Notes: generated from the sequence alone by a model not told the origin. 64,000 nucleotides of DNA from DASYLJ01 sp964432595 (GCA_964432595.1 CAYSOF010000002.1:1-64000), one strand, 5' to 3'; counted from the stretch's first letter, positions 43,066 to 53,641 are shown. Translations and numbers: made by a program.

Positions 43066-44403
43066 TCAGCGGGGGAGCATGCCCGGCGGCAAGCCCGGCA
43101 TTCCCGGTCCCGAGCCGAGCTTCTTCAGGACCTTCTTGGTTTGGGTGAACTGCTTCAGCAGGCGATTCACCTCGGACACCGAGGTGCCGCTGCCCGCGGC
43201 GATGCGCTTGCGGCGGTTCGCGTTCAGGATGTGGATGTTGCGGCGTTCCTCGCGCGTCATCGAGTCGATGATGGCCTCGACGCGCTTCAGCTCCTGATCG
43301 GCGCCGCCGAGGTCGGCGCCTTTGAACATCTTCTTCACGCCGGGGATCATGCCGAGCAGCTCCGCGACCGATCCCATCTTCTTCACGGCGCGCAGCTGAT
43401 CGCGGAAGTCCTCGAGGTCGAACTCGTTCTTCTTGAGCTTCTTGCTGAGCGCCTCGGCCTGCGTCTTGTCGTAGGCCTTCTCCGCGCGCTCGATGAGCGA
43501 CATCATGTCGCCCATGCCGAGGATGCGCGACGCGATGCGGTCCGGATGGAACGCCTCGAGCGCGTCGAGCTTCTCGCCCGTGCCGGCGAAGATGATCGGC
43601 TTGCCGGTGACCGAGCGCAGCGACAGCGCCGCACCGCCGCGCGCGTCGCCCTCGATCTTCGTCAGCACGATGCCGGTGAGCGGCAGGCGCTTGCCGAAGC
43701 CCTGCGCCGTGGCGACCGCGTCCTGACCGGTCATCGCGTCGGCGACGAGCAGGATCTGCCGCGGCTCGACGGCGGCGCGGATCCGTTCGAGCTCGCCCAT
43801 CAACTCTTCGTCGACGGTCTGGCGGCCGGCGGTGTCGATCAGAACGACGTCGGCGCCCTGTGCCCGCGCGGCGGCGACTGCGCCGCGCGCGATGCTCACC
43901 GGATCGCTGCCCGGCGTCGACGGATGTACCGGGATGCCGAGCTGGGTTGCGAGCGTGCGGAGCTGCTCGATGGCGGCCGGGCGGTAGACGTCCGCAGGCA
44001 CCAGATACGGCCGTCGGCCGCGCTCGTCGCGGAGCCAGCGCGCGAGCTTGCCGGTGGACGTCGTCTTTCCGGCGCCGTTCAGGCCCACCATCATGATGAC
44101 GACGGGCGACGCGCCGCCGAGGTCGAGCGTCGTCGGCTGGCTGCCGAGGAGCCGCTGCAGCTCGCGATGGACGAGCTTGATGAAGTGCTGCTCGGGGGTG
44201 AGGCTGCGGAGGACCTCCTGGCCCAGCGCGTCCTTCTTGACGGCTTCGACGAAGTCGCGGACGACCGCGACGTTGACGTCGGCTTCGAGGAGGGCGAGAC
44301 GAACGTCCCGCAGCGCGTCCTCGATGTTCTTCTCGCTGATCTTTCCCTGGCCCTGCAGCTTGCGCCACAGTCCGTCGAACTTCTCGCCCAGGGATTCGAA
44401 CAT
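43066..44403 (-). CDS. ffh: signal recognition particle protein Ffh
   Basis: 445 residues: N domain, then a GTPase with GLNGAGKTTSTGKLARWL, DTAGRQTVDEEL, LTKIEGDARGGAAL and FAGTGEKLDALEAF, and the Met-rich M domain (MGSVAELLGMIPGVKKM, GMPGLPPGM end). It binds signal sequences and 4.5S RNA. First gene of the operon, about 30 bases below a good promoter. Confidence 0.97.
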   Translation of the reverse strand: MFESLGEKFDGLWRKLQGQGKISEKNIEDALRDVRLALLEADVNVAVVRDFVEAVKKDALGQEVLRSLTPEQHFIKLVHRELQRLLGSQPTTLDLGGASPVVIMMVGLNGAGKTTSTGKLARWLRDERGRRPYLVPADVYRPAAIEQLRTLATQLGIPVHPSTPGSDPVSIARGAVAAARAQGADVVLIDTAGRQTVDEELMGELERIRAAVEPRQILLVADAMTGQDAVATAQGFGKRLPLTGIVLTKIEGDARGGAALSLRSVTGKPIIFAGTGEKLDALEAFHPDRIASRILGMGDMMSLIERAEKAYDKTQAEALSKKLKKNEFDLEDFRDQLRAVKKMGSVAELLGMIPGVKKMFKGADLGGADQELKRVEAIIDSMTREERRNIHILNANRRKRIAAGSGTSVSEVNRLLKQFTQTKKVLKKLGSGPGMPGLPPGMLPR

Positions 44404-44434
44404 GCCTAGTTACACCAGCGGGAGGAAAGGGCGG

Positions 44435-44463
44435 AGGCTAGTGGAGCCCGCCGGGGCTGTCAA
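44435..44463 (-). promoter_or_regulatory. promoter of the ffh-rplS operon
   Basis: Minus strand TTGACA (44463-44458), 17 bases, TAGCCT (44440-44435), with a ~25-base leader before the ffh ATG. Confidence 0.65.
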
Positions 44464-44503
44464 CAAACCCCGGGGAGATCGGTCGCGTCCGTCCATGGGG
44501 ATG

Positions 44504-44541
44504 AAAACAGGCCCCTGGGTGACCGGAGTCATCCAGGGGCC
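44504..44541 (-). terminator. Rho-independent terminator of groES-groEL
   Basis: A perfect 9-bp stem (GGCCCCTGG at 44510-44518 with CCAGGGGCC at 44533-44541) and a second inner stem (TGAC/GTCA), followed on the minus strand by TGTTTTC. It lies ~50 bases after the groEL stop and before the ffh promoter. Confidence 0.85.
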
Positions 44542-44591
44542 CAATCGTCGCTGGGACGAATGCTGCGAGCCGTGAAGGCTCACAGGCAGCA

Positions 44592-46238
<1,647 letters not shown>

Positions 46239-46264
46239 CGATACTTCTCCTTCTTCCTTCTCGA

Positions 46265-46558
46265 TCAGCTCTCGACCACGCCGAGGATGTCCTCCTCGCG
46301 CATGATCAGGTGCTCGTCGCCATCGAGCTTGATCTCCGAACCCGAGTACTTGCCGAACAGGATGACGTCGCCGACCTTCACGTCGAGCGGCTGCACCTTG
46401 CCGTCCTCGTTGGTCTTGCCCTTGCCGACCGCGATGATCTTGCCCTGCTGGGGCTTCTCCTTGGCGGTGTCCGGGATGATGATGCCTCCCCGCGTCTTCT
46501 CCACTTCCTCTTCGAGTCGCTTCACGATGACGCGATCCTGAAGTGGTCTGATCTTCAT
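46265..46558 (-). CDS. groES: 10 kDa chaperonin GroES
   Basis: 97 residues: MKIRPLQDRVIVKRLEEEVE, mobile loop EKTRGGIIIPDTAKEKPQQG, VGDVILFGKYSGSEIKLDGD and LIMREEDILGVVES. The start at 46558 has a good AAGGAG upstream. No CIRCE dyad is present in the leader, so HrcA control is not indicated. Confidence 0.97.
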   Translation of the reverse strand: MKIRPLQDRVIVKRLEEEVEKTRGGIIIPDTAKEKPQQGKIIAVGKGKTNEDGKVQPLDVKVGDVILFGKYSGSEIKLDGDEHLIMREEDILGVVES

Positions 46559-46672
46559 GCCCACTGCTCCTTCCTTTCTGCGCGCTAACGTAACGAGATC
46601 GTGAAAGAAAAAATCAGCGGCGCTCACGACGCGGCCGCCAATGCGCTGCCATCCGGACTTTGAGGCGGGCGC

Positions 46673-46700
46673 AACCTAATCACATGACCCCGCCTGTCAA
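46673..46700 (-). promoter_or_regulatory. probable groESL promoter, -35 inside a hairpin loop
   Basis: Minus strand TTGACA (46700-46695), 16 bases, TAGGTT (46678-46673). The TTGACA lies in the loop of a perfect 8-bp stem (46687-46694 with 46703-46710, ACCCCGCC/GGCGGGGT) just after the DUF507 stop. The stem has no U-run, so it may be a weak terminator, a protein site or chance. Confidence 0.5.
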
Positions 46701-46714
46701 GCGGCGGGGTGCGG

Positions 46715-46981
46715 TCAACGACCGCCGAGCTTCCGGCGCTCCTCCTCGTAGTACTGCCGGTAGAGGACGTCCCACTCCCGGCTACCGGGAAGGACCCGCT
46801 TCGGCATGCGCGCCCGCGCCAGCTGGTCGAGGCGGCCGTCGACGGAGAAGGCGTCGACGAGCGTCTGCTTCGCTTCGCTCAGGAAGAGGCGATCGTTGCG
46901 GATGCGCCCGAGCTTCTCGTCGAGCACGCACCGCTGGATCGCATGTGCGAGGTAGGACTGCCGCGCCTCGCTCAGATTCAC
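46715..46981 (-). CDS. DUF507-family protein (second of pair)
   Basis: 88 residues from a GTG in overlap with the preceding gene (GTGA). ARQSYLAHAIQRCVLDEKLG, RLFLSEAKQTLVDAF and WDVLYRQYYEEERRKLGG resemble the C-terminal half of DUF507 proteins, which are otherwise ~185 residues and uncharacterised. It probably works with the other half next door. Confidence 0.75.
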   Translation of the reverse strand: MNLSEARQSYLAHAIQRCVLDEKLGRIRNDRLFLSEAKQTLVDAFSVDGRLDQLARARMPKRVLPGSREWDVLYRQYYEEERRKLGGR

Positions 46982-47271
46982 AGCGCGAATCCCTTCGCCT
47001 TGGCGATGCGCTGCTTCACGAGCTGCTCGACGCGCCGCAGATCGAGCTCTTCGCGCCGGACGCCGGGCGCGCCCTGACGAACCAGCTTCTCGGCCTCGGC
47101 CATCGCCTCGCGCTCGATCGCTTCCTCCTCGTCGAAGTTCTTGTTGAGGAGGGCGACGAACCGCGCCTGCACCTTCGCCTCGGGAGCGTCGAGCTCGAGC
47201 AGCTTCTGGTCGACCAGGCGGCGAACCAGCGCCGCGGCGACCCGCTCGATCTGCGATGCGGACGGGCGCAT
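46978..47271 (-). CDS. DUF507-family protein (first of pair)
   Basis: 97 residues: MRPSASQIERVAAALVRRLV, QARFVALLNKNFDEEEAIER, REELDLRRVEQLVKQRIAKA. Highly charged and helical, like the N-terminal half of DUF507. The pair is a typical deltaproteobacterial arrangement. It has its own promoter close to the ATG. Confidence 0.78.
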   Translation of the reverse strand: MRPSASQIERVAAALVRRLVDQKLLELDAPEAKVQARFVALLNKNFDEEEAIEREAMAEAEKLVRQGAPGVRREELDLRRVEQLVKQRIAKAKGFAL

Positions 47272-47278
47272 CCCGGAG

Positions 47279-47307
47279 CACTTAGTTGCACGGCTTCGTT
47301 TTTGCAA
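47279..47307 (-). promoter_or_regulatory. leaderless promoter of the DUF507 pair
   Basis: Minus strand TTGCAA (47307-47302), 17 bases, TAAGTG (47284-47279), 7 bases before the ATG. Confidence 0.5.
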
Positions 47308-47327
47308 GATGTTCGTGGACTTGTTCG

Positions 47328-47356
47328 TTGACTTGCAGGGGGCATCTCGATAAGCC
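47328..47356 (+). promoter_or_regulatory. promoter of the LD-carboxypeptidase operon
   Basis: TTGACT (47328-47333), 17 bases, TAAGCC (47351-47356), 9 bases before the TTG start at 47366. Confidence 0.6.
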
Positions 47357-47365
47357 GGCGCGAAG

Positions 47366-48298
47366 TTGACGGACGCGCCGATCGGAAGGCCCATCCGCAT
47401 CCGGCCCGGCGACACGGTGGGTGTCGTGGCGCCTTCGGGGGTGGTGCAGGAAGAGCGGCTCGCGTCCGGAGTACGGGTGCTGGAAGGCTGGGGATTTCGC
47501 GTGGTGACGGGAGACGCGGTGCTGGCTCGACGGGCGTACCTCGCCGGCGCGGACAGTGTCCGGCGCGCCGACGTCCAGCGCATGCTCGACGACGATGCCA
47601 TCCGCGCCGTGTTCTGCGCCCGCGGCGGGTACGGCAGCCAGCGCATCGTTCCGCAGCTCGACCTGCGCGGTCTCTCCCAGCGGCCGAAGCCCATCGTCGG
47701 CTACAGCGACGCGACCGCGCTGCTGTCGGCCGTCGTCGAGGCGGGGGTGAGCGCGATCCACGGTCCGATGGTCGCCGCCGATCTCGCGCGCGGCGCGACG
47801 GCGACGTCGCAGGAGCACCTCCTGCGCATGCTCACCGATCCGGACTACCTGTGGAGCGCCGAGGTTCCCGTCGAGGTGCGTCCCGGGCGGGCGCAGGGAC
47901 GGCTCGTGGGCGGCTGCCTCTCGGTCGTCGTCACGTTGCTCGGCACGCGGTGGACCCCCGACTGGGACGACGCGATCGTCTTCCTCGAGGACGTCCACGA
48001 ATGGCCGTACCGCATCGACCGGCTGCTGACGCAGCTGCGGCAGTCCGCGATCCTCGACCGCGTCGCCGGCGTCGTCTTCGGGACGATGGCCGCGTGTCGG
48101 TCGGCCGAGGGGATCGACGCGCTCGACGTCGTCCGTGACTGCTTCGCGGACGCTCCCTATCCCGTGGGCTTCGGGCTGGCGGCCGGGCACGTCCCCGACG
48201 AGCACGACGTCCACAACCTGGCGCTGCCGCTCGGCACGCGTGTGTGTCTCGACACCGCGCTCGGCCGGCTGACGGCGCTCGAGCCGGCCGTTGTCTAA
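47366..48298 (+). CDS. LD-carboxypeptidase / MccF-like S66 peptidase
   Basis: 310 residues: VGVVAPSGVVQEERLASG, RAVFCARGGYGSQRIVPQLD, IVGYSDATALLSAV (nucleophile Ser in the GYSD context), HGPMVAADLA and FGLAAGHVPDEHDVHNLALP with the catalytic His. LdcA trims D-Ala from murein tetrapeptides in recycling; MccF cleaves microcin-like amides. Sits with Mpl and a serine hydrolase, so murein recycling is favoured. The start is TTG at 47366. Confidence 0.88.
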   Translation: MTDAPIGRPIRIRPGDTVGVVAPSGVVQEERLASGVRVLEGWGFRVVTGDAVLARRAYLAGADSVRRADVQRMLDDDAIRAVFCARGGYGSQRIVPQLDLRGLSQRPKPIVGYSDATALLSAVVEAGVSAIHGPMVAADLARGATATSQEHLLRMLTDPDYLWSAEVPVEVRPGRAQGRLVGGCLSVVVTLLGTRWTPDWDDAIVFLEDVHEWPYRIDRLLTQLRQSAILDRVAGVVFGTMAACRSAEGIDALDVVRDCFADAPYPVGFGLAAGHVPDEHDVHNLALPLGTRVCLDTALGRLTALEPAVV

Positions 48299-49460
48299 CG
48301 CCGTGCCCGTCCGGGTGGCCAGCGCGACGCGCACCGATTTCGGACGGGCGGCCGAGGTGCTGGAGACGGCGATCGGAGCGGGCGCGTTTCCCGGCGCCGT
48401 CATCCTCGTCGCGCGCGGCGACGAGATCGTCTGGCACGCCGCGTTCGGCGCGCGTAGCAGCGACGCCGAGCGCTCGCCGATGACGCCCGACATGGTCTTC
48501 GACCTGTCGTCGCTGACGAAGCCGCTCGCCACGACGACCGCGCTGCTGCAGCTCGTGCGCGAGGAGAAGGTGCGGATCGACGACCGCATCACGCGTTTCA
48601 TCCCGAACTTCGGCGTGCACGGGAAGACGCACGTCACGGTCCGCCACCTGCTGTCGCATTGCTCGGGCTTCGCGGCGTGGCGTCCGTTCTGGAAGGAGAT
48701 ACTCCGCACCGAGCAGAAGGGCCGGCCGAACTGGCTCGCCAGCAAGGGCGCGCGCGCGCTCGTCTACGAGCAGATCCATCGCGAGAAGCTCGAGTACCAG
48801 CCGGGCGCGAAGAGCGTGTACAGCGACCTGGGCTTCATCCTGCTCGGCGAGCTCGTCGAGATGCTGACGTACTCGACGCTCGACCGCGTCTGTCAGGACC
48901 GCATCTTCCGTCCGCTCGGTCTGCAGGCGACCGGCTTCGTCGACCTCTCCCGGCTCCGCGTGCAGAAGATCGTCCCCGTCACCGAGCGGATCGCGCCGAC
49001 GGAGAAATGCCCGTGGCGTCAGCGCGTGCTCTGCGGCGAGGTGCACGACGACAACGCGTGGGCCATGGGCGGCGTCGCCGGACACGCGGGACTCTTCGCG
49101 AACGCCGCCGACGTGCACACGCTGGTGACGCGGCTGCGTGCCTGCCATCGCGGCGACGACGACTTCGTCGTGCCGGCGCTGATGCAGCAGGCGTGGACGC
49201 GCGACGAGACCACGCCCGCCTCGACGTGGTGTCTCGGCTGGGATTCGCCGTCGACGACGAACTCGAGCGCCGGCACGCGCGTCAGCAAACGCGCCGTCGG
49301 CCATCTCGGCTTCACCGGAACGTCGATCTGGATCGACCTCGAGCGCGACGCGCACGTCGTCCTGCTGACGAACCGCGTGCACCCGCATCGCAGCAACGAA
49401 AAGATCCGCGACGTCCGGCCGAAGCTGCACGACGCCGTCTGGGAGGCGCTCGACGCATGA
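48291..49460 (+). CDS. serine hydrolase (class C beta-lactamase/D-peptidase fold)
   Basis: 389 residues with the SxxK motif FDLSSLTKPLATT, the Tyr motif SVYSDLGFILLGELVE and C-terminal HLGFTGTSIWIDLERD. No signal peptide is seen, so it may act in the cytoplasm or on imported fragments, unlike a secreted beta-lactamase. It starts at TTG 48291 (overlap with the previous stop) or GTG 48303. Lies between an LD-carboxypeptidase and Mpl, so muropeptide recycling fits. Confidence 0.85.
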   Translation: MSNAVPVRVASATRTDFGRAAEVLETAIGAGAFPGAVILVARGDEIVWHAAFGARSSDAERSPMTPDMVFDLSSLTKPLATTTALLQLVREEKVRIDDRITRFIPNFGVHGKTHVTVRHLLSHCSGFAAWRPFWKEILRTEQKGRPNWLASKGARALVYEQIHREKLEYQPGAKSVYSDLGFILLGELVEMLTYSTLDRVCQDRIFRPLGLQATGFVDLSRLRVQKIVPVTERIAPTEKCPWRQRVLCGEVHDDNAWAMGGVAGHAGLFANAADVHTLVTRLRACHRGDDDFVVPALMQQAWTRDETTPASTWCLGWDSPSTTNSSAGTRVSKRAVGHLGFTGTSIWIDLERDAHVVLLTNRVHPHRSNEKIRDVRPKLHDAVWEALDA

Positions 49461-50860
49461 AGGTCCATCTCATCGCCGCGTGCGGCGTCGGCATGAGCGC
49501 CCTGGCGGCGTTGCTGCGCGCGGCGGGCCACGAGGTGAGCGGCTCCGACGAGCAGGTCTACCCGCCGGCGAGCACGCTGCTCGAAGAGCTCGGCGTGCCG
49601 GTGAAGCAGGGGTGGGACCCCGCGCGACTGGACGGCATGGACCTCGTCGTGTGCGGCAACGCCGTGCGCAGCACGAACGTCGAGGCGACGGCGGCGCGCG
49701 AGCGCGGCATGCGGATGACGTCGTTTCCGCAGGCGCTCGAGGAGCTGTTCCTCGAAGGGCGGAAGCCGCTCGTCGTCGCCGGCACGCACGGCAAGACGAC
49801 GTCGGCGTCGATGCTCGCCTACGTGCTCGCGCAGTGCGGGCGCGATCCGGGCTGGCTGATCGGCGGCGCGCCGCGCGACCTCGGCTCGAACGCCAACCTG
49901 GGCGGCAGCCCGTGGTTCGTCGTCGAGGGCGACGAGTACGACTCGGCGTACTTCGACAAGGGACCGAAGTTCCTCCACTACCGGCCGCATACGGTCCTGC
50001 TGACGGCGGTGGAGTTCGATCACGCCGACATCTATCGCGACCTCGCGCACATCCAGGACGCGTTCCGGAAGCTGCTCGCGCTGCTCCGGCCCGATGCGCC
50101 GCTCGTCGCGTGCGGCGACTTCCCCCACCTGCTCGAAGTGATCGAGGGTGCGAAGGCGGACGTGATGCGCTTCGGGCTCGACGCGTCGAACGAGTGGCGC
50201 GTCACCGACCTCGTCGACGACGGCACGACGCGCTTCCGGATCCGCCAGCACGATCGCGTCGTCTGCGAGGTGACGCTGCAGGTCCCCGGGCCGATCAACG
50301 CGCGCAACGCGCTCGGCGTCCTGCTGGTCGCGAACCGGTGCGGCGTGAAGTGGGAAGCGGGCGCTGCGGCCCTGTCGAAGTTCCGCGGCGTGCGCCGGCG
50401 ACAGGAGATCGTCGCGGACGTGGCCGGCGTGACCGTCATCGACGACTTCGCCCACCATCCGACCGCCGTCGCGGGTACGCTCTCCGCGCTGCGACTCCGC
50501 TACCCCGGTCGCCGGTTGCGCGCGGTGTTCGAGCCGCGCTCCAACACGAGCCGGCGGCGCGTCTTCCAGAACGAGTTCGCCGATGCGCTCGCGGGCGCCG
50601 ACGAGGCGGTGCTGGCGGCGGTGTTCGCCAAGCCGAACGATCCAATTCCCGTCGAGGAACGCCTCGCCCCCGAGACGATCACCGACGACATCACGAAGCG
50701 TGGGGTCCCGGCGCGCACCATCGACGGCGTGCCGGCGATCCGCGACTACCTGGTATCCTCGGCCCAGCCCGGCGACGTCATCGTGATCATGTCCAACGGC
50801 GCGTTCGGCGGCCTGCCGTCGCTGGTCGCGTCCGGGCTCGGCGCGTCCTCGACCTCGTAG
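49457..50860 (+). CDS. mpl: UDP-N-acetylmuramate:tripeptide ligase (murein recycling)
   Basis: 467 residues of the Mur ligase family: an N-terminal Rossmann domain (VHLIAACGVGMSALAAL), ATP motif GTHGKTTSASMLAY (109-122), VEGDEYDSAYFDKGPK (Mpl-specific), EFDHADIYRD, RNALGVLLVANR and IDDFAHHPTAVAGTL. Mpl joins recycled L-Ala-gamma-D-Glu-meso-DAP to UDP-MurNAc. Its last 38 codons lie on the opposite strand to the end of slt. Confidence 0.95.
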   Translation: MKVHLIAACGVGMSALAALLRAAGHEVSGSDEQVYPPASTLLEELGVPVKQGWDPARLDGMDLVVCGNAVRSTNVEATAARERGMRMTSFPQALEELFLEGRKPLVVAGTHGKTTSASMLAYVLAQCGRDPGWLIGGAPRDLGSNANLGGSPWFVVEGDEYDSAYFDKGPKFLHYRPHTVLLTAVEFDHADIYRDLAHIQDAFRKLLALLRPDAPLVACGDFPHLLEVIEGAKADVMRFGLDASNEWRVTDLVDDGTTRFRIRQHDRVVCEVTLQVPGPINARNALGVLLVANRCGVKWEAGAAALSKFRGVRRRQEIVADVAGVTVIDDFAHHPTAVAGTLSALRLRYPGRRLRAVFEPRSNTSRRRVFQNEFADALAGADEAVLAAVFAKPNDPIPVEERLAPETITDDITKRGVPARTIDGVPAIRDYLVSSAQPGDVIVIMSNGAFGGLPSLVASGLGASSTS

Positions 50861-52845
50861 AGCTGCCGATACACCTCATAGTGCCCGAGGACCGACTTCA
50901 CGTAGTCGCGTGTCTCGCGGAAGCTGATCAGCTCGACGAACTCGTCGTCGGGGCGTGTGCCGTAGCGGCGGTCCCACTTCGCGACGGCGTCCTCGCCCGC
51001 GTTGTAGGCGGCGAGCGCGCGCACCGTCGAGCCCTGGTATCGGTCGAGCAGCCGGCGCAGCAGCGTCGTGCCGAGCGTGACGTTCGGCTCCACGCGATGC
51101 AGCGTCGGCCGATCCGGCGCGGGCAGGCCGCGCGTCGCGGCGACCTCGCGCGCGGTCGTGGGTAGCAGCTGCATCAGGCCATGCGCGTCCGCGGGCGACA
51201 CCGCCTCGGGCACGAACAGGCTCTCTTGACGCACGAGCGCGGTGACGAGGAGCGGGTCGAGCTGCAGCTCCTCGGCGCGGCCGCGGATGACGTCCCAGAA
51301 GCCGAGCGGGTACAGGTAATGACGTCGCGCGCCCGGGCTGGTGCGAGCCAGTCGCAGCGCGGCGCCGGGCGCATCGATGGCGCTGTAGGCGTCGAGCAGC
51401 TCCGCGGTGGACGCCGACGGCGCCATCGCGTCGAGCTCGAGACGTGCGAGACGCCGGTACCCGAGCTCGTAGTACAGCTTCGCACGCTCGGCGTGCGGAC
51501 CGCTCACGCCGGACGGGAACGGCGGACGGGCGGCCCCGAGCGATGCCGGCATCGCCGGCGCCGCCTGACCGAGTCGGATCCGCGCCAGCGCGCCGTAGTA
51601 CGTGGCGGGATGTCGCTCGGCGACGTGCTCCAGGCGACCGGACGCCTCGGTGGAGCCCATCGCCTCGAGCGAGCGGGCCTCCCAGTACTCGGACGCGATG
51701 CGGGTATCCCGATCGCTGTCGCTCGAGAGCTCCTGGAACGTGGCCGCAGCCGATTTGTAGTCGCCGGCGAGGAATCGCACCCAGCCGGCTCGCCAGCGCG
51801 CCTCCTGCGCCGTCGACGCCATGGGAAAGCGCCGCGCGAGGTCCGTGTAGGTCGCCGCCGCCGCCGCATGCTGACCCGCCTCCTGCTCGATGCGTCCGGT
51901 CGCATAGAGCGCCTCGGCGGCCTCCTGGCTCTGCGGGAAGCGCTCGAGGACCTCGCGGAACAGCCGCTGCGCGGCGGCGTCGTCGTCGGCGTTCCAGCGC
52001 CAGCGCGCCGCGCCGGCCAGTGCGCGCGGGCCGTAGGTCGGGTGCGAGCGATCGGCGAGCGCCTGGCAGAGCGCCTGGGCCCGCTCGCGATGCCCCAGGC
52101 CCTGCTCGGCGCGGGCCTGGATCCATAGCGCCTGCTCACGCTGATCGGGGTCCGCCGGCCGACCGAGCACCGCGAGCGCCTCCTCGAGCGCGCCGGCGGG
52201 ATCGCCTTCGACGAGCCGCAGCTCGCCTTCGGTCAGGCGGCCGGCGGTGTCGTCGAGCAGGGCCGGCTGCCGCTCGCGGAGGCGGTCGGCGACCCGTCGC
52301 GCACGGCGCGCGACCAGGCCCCGGGGCTTGGCCGAGCGCAGCTCGAGCGCCAGACGTCCCGCCTCCGCGTCGTCCGACAGATCGAGCGCGATCTCCGCCA
52401 GCATCAGCGTCGTCATCGTGCTGCGCCGATCCGATGCCGGCAGCGCGCCGCGGGCCGCGGTCAGCCAGGCGCGCGCGTCGGTCGCGTCGCCGGTTCGACG
52501 GCGAACCCGTCCCACCGCGAACTGCGCCGGTCCCACCCAGATCGACTCGGGGTGTCGCGCGAGCAGGTCGTTCGCCGTGCGGGCTGCGTCGTTGGCCTTG
52601 CCACGCGACGCCGACGTCCACACGCGCAGGTAGAGACCCAGGTCCTCGAGCTCCGGATGGGCGGCCGCCGCGGCGACCAGATGGCGCGGCGGATTGCCGA
52701 CACGCTGCGGCGCGGCAGGCGTCGGATCGGGGACGGCCGGTGCAGCGCTCGGCTGCGAACGCGAAACCGTGGGGTCGTGCTGGACCGTGAGGCAGCCCGC
52801 AGCCACCACCATCCCAGCCACCCACGACGCCGATCGACGGCGCAT
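50746..52845 (-). CDS. soluble-type lytic transglycosylase, lipoprotein with TPR-like superhelix
   Basis: 699 residues. Lipobox (SWVAGMVVAAGC, Cys18), a long helical U-domain of TPR-like repeats to about residue 500, then an SLT domain with VRQESLFVPEAVSPADAHG (catalytic Glu), LMQLLPTTAREVA and VRALAAYNAGEDAV. It cuts the glycan strand to 1,6-anhydro-muropeptides, feeding the recycling genes next door. The 3' end overlaps mpl by 115 bases in antisense. Confidence 0.93.
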   Translation of the reverse strand: MRRRSASWVAGMVVAAGCLTVQHDPTVSRSQPSAAPAVPDPTPAAPQRVGNPPRHLVAAAAAHPELEDLGLYLRVWTSASRGKANDAARTANDLLARHPESIWVGPAQFAVGRVRRRTGDATDARAWLTAARGALPASDRRSTMTTLMLAEIALDLSDDAEAGRLALELRSAKPRGLVARRARRVADRLRERQPALLDDTAGRLTEGELRLVEGDPAGALEEALAVLGRPADPDQREQALWIQARAEQGLGHRERAQALCQALADRSHPTYGPRALAGAARWRWNADDDAAAQRLFREVLERFPQSQEAAEALYATGRIEQEAGQHAAAAATYTDLARRFPMASTAQEARWRAGWVRFLAGDYKSAAATFQELSSDSDRDTRIASEYWEARSLEAMGSTEASGRLEHVAERHPATYYGALARIRLGQAAPAMPASLGAARPPFPSGVSGPHAERAKLYYELGYRRLARLELDAMAPSASTAELLDAYSAIDAPGAALRLARTSPGARRHYLYPLGFWDVIRGRAEELQLDPLLVTALVRQESLFVPEAVSPADAHGLMQLLPTTAREVAATRGLPAPDRPTLHRVEPNVTLGTTLLRRLLDRYQGSTVRALAAYNAGEDAVAKWDRRYGTRPDDEFVELISFRETRDYVKSVLGHYEVYRQLYEVEDAPSPDATSDGRPPNAPLDMITMTSPGWAEDTR

Positions 52846-52855
52846 GACCCATATC

Positions 52856-52884
52856 GGGCTACCACGCGATCCCGCCGCCGGCAA
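52856..52884 (-). promoter_or_regulatory. promoter of the transglycosylase
   Basis: Minus strand TTGCCG (52884-52879), 17 bases, TAGCCC (52861-52856), 10 bases before the ATG. Confidence 0.5.
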
Positions 52885-52885
52885 C

Positions 52886-52914
52886 TTGACACGTGCCCAT
52901 CGTGCCGAGAGCAT
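52886..52914 (+). promoter_or_regulatory. possible promoter of yggS-proC operon
   Basis: TTGACA (52886-52891), 17 bases, a weak GAGCAT (52909-52914) that touches the ATG at 52913. A GTG at 52922 falls exactly 7 bases after this -10 and is an alternative leaderless start. It begins one base from the opposing -35 box. Confidence 0.4.
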
Positions 52915-53641
52915 GCGCGCCGTGTCCGGAGCGATCGACGTCATGGCGGCTCGTATCGCCGCCGTGCGCGCCGTCATCGCGGAGCACGCGCAACGCGCCG
53001 GACGCGACCCCGGGCTGGTCCAGATCGTGGCCGTCACGAAGACGCTGCCGGCGTCGGCGGTCCGGGCGTCGCTGGCGGCGGGTCTGACCGACGTCGGCGA
53101 AAACTACGTGCAGGAGGCCCGGGCGAAGCGCGACGAGGCGGGTGCCGGCGCCACGTGGCACCTGATCGGCGGCCTGCAGCAGAACAAGGCGCGGGCGGCG
53201 GTTGCCGTGTTCGACCGCGTCCACTCCGTCGACTCGACGCGGATCGCCGATGCGCTCGATCGCGAAGCCGCGGCCGTGGGGCGCCGTCTCCCCGTCTTGC
53301 TGCAGGTGAACCTCGCCGGCGCGGCCGCCCAGCGGGGGGCCATGCCGGACGCGGTGCCCGCGCTCGCGCGGCACGTCACGGGCCTGCCCGCGCTCGCGCT
53401 CGACGGCCTGATGACGATCGCGCCGGCCGGTGGCACGGACACCGCGGTGCGCGGCCATTTCCGGGCCCTGCGCATGCTGCGGGACGACGTCCAGAAGGCG
53501 CTCGGGGTTGAACTACCCCACCTGTCTATGGGAATGAGCGACGATTTCTCGCTCGCCGTCGAGGAGGGCGCGACGCTCGTACGGCTGGGACGTGCGCTCT
53601 TCGGACCTCGTGGGCCTGGTAACTGGCGGGAGGGTGCATGA
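52913..53641 (+). CDS. yggS: YggS/PROSC-type PLP homeostasis protein
   Basis: 242 residues as drawn: VQIVAVTKTLPASAVRA (Lys binds PLP), GENYVQEARAKRDE, WHLIGGLQQNKARAAV, LDGLMTIAPAG, LSMGMSDDFSLAVEEGATLVRLG. These non-catalytic barrels buffer pyridoxal phosphate and sit beside proC and yggT in many bacteria. The GTG at 52922 or Met at 52943 could be the true start. Confidence 0.93.
   Translation: MRAVSGAIDVMAARIAAVRAVIAEHAQRAGRDPGLVQIVAVTKTLPASAVRASLAAGLTDVGENYVQEARAKRDEAGAGATWHLIGGLQQNKARAAVAVFDRVHSVDSTRIADALDREAAAVGRRLPVLLQVNLAGAAAQRGAMPDAVPALARHVTGLPALALDGLMTIAPAGGTDTAVRGHFRALRMLRDDVQKALGVELPHLSMGMSDDFSLAVEEGATLVRLGRALFGPRGPGNWREGA

Noticed and set aside
46559..46714. A CIRCE element before groES
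   Set aside because: Searched for TTAGCACTC-N9-GAGTGCTAA; nothing close is present in the leader.
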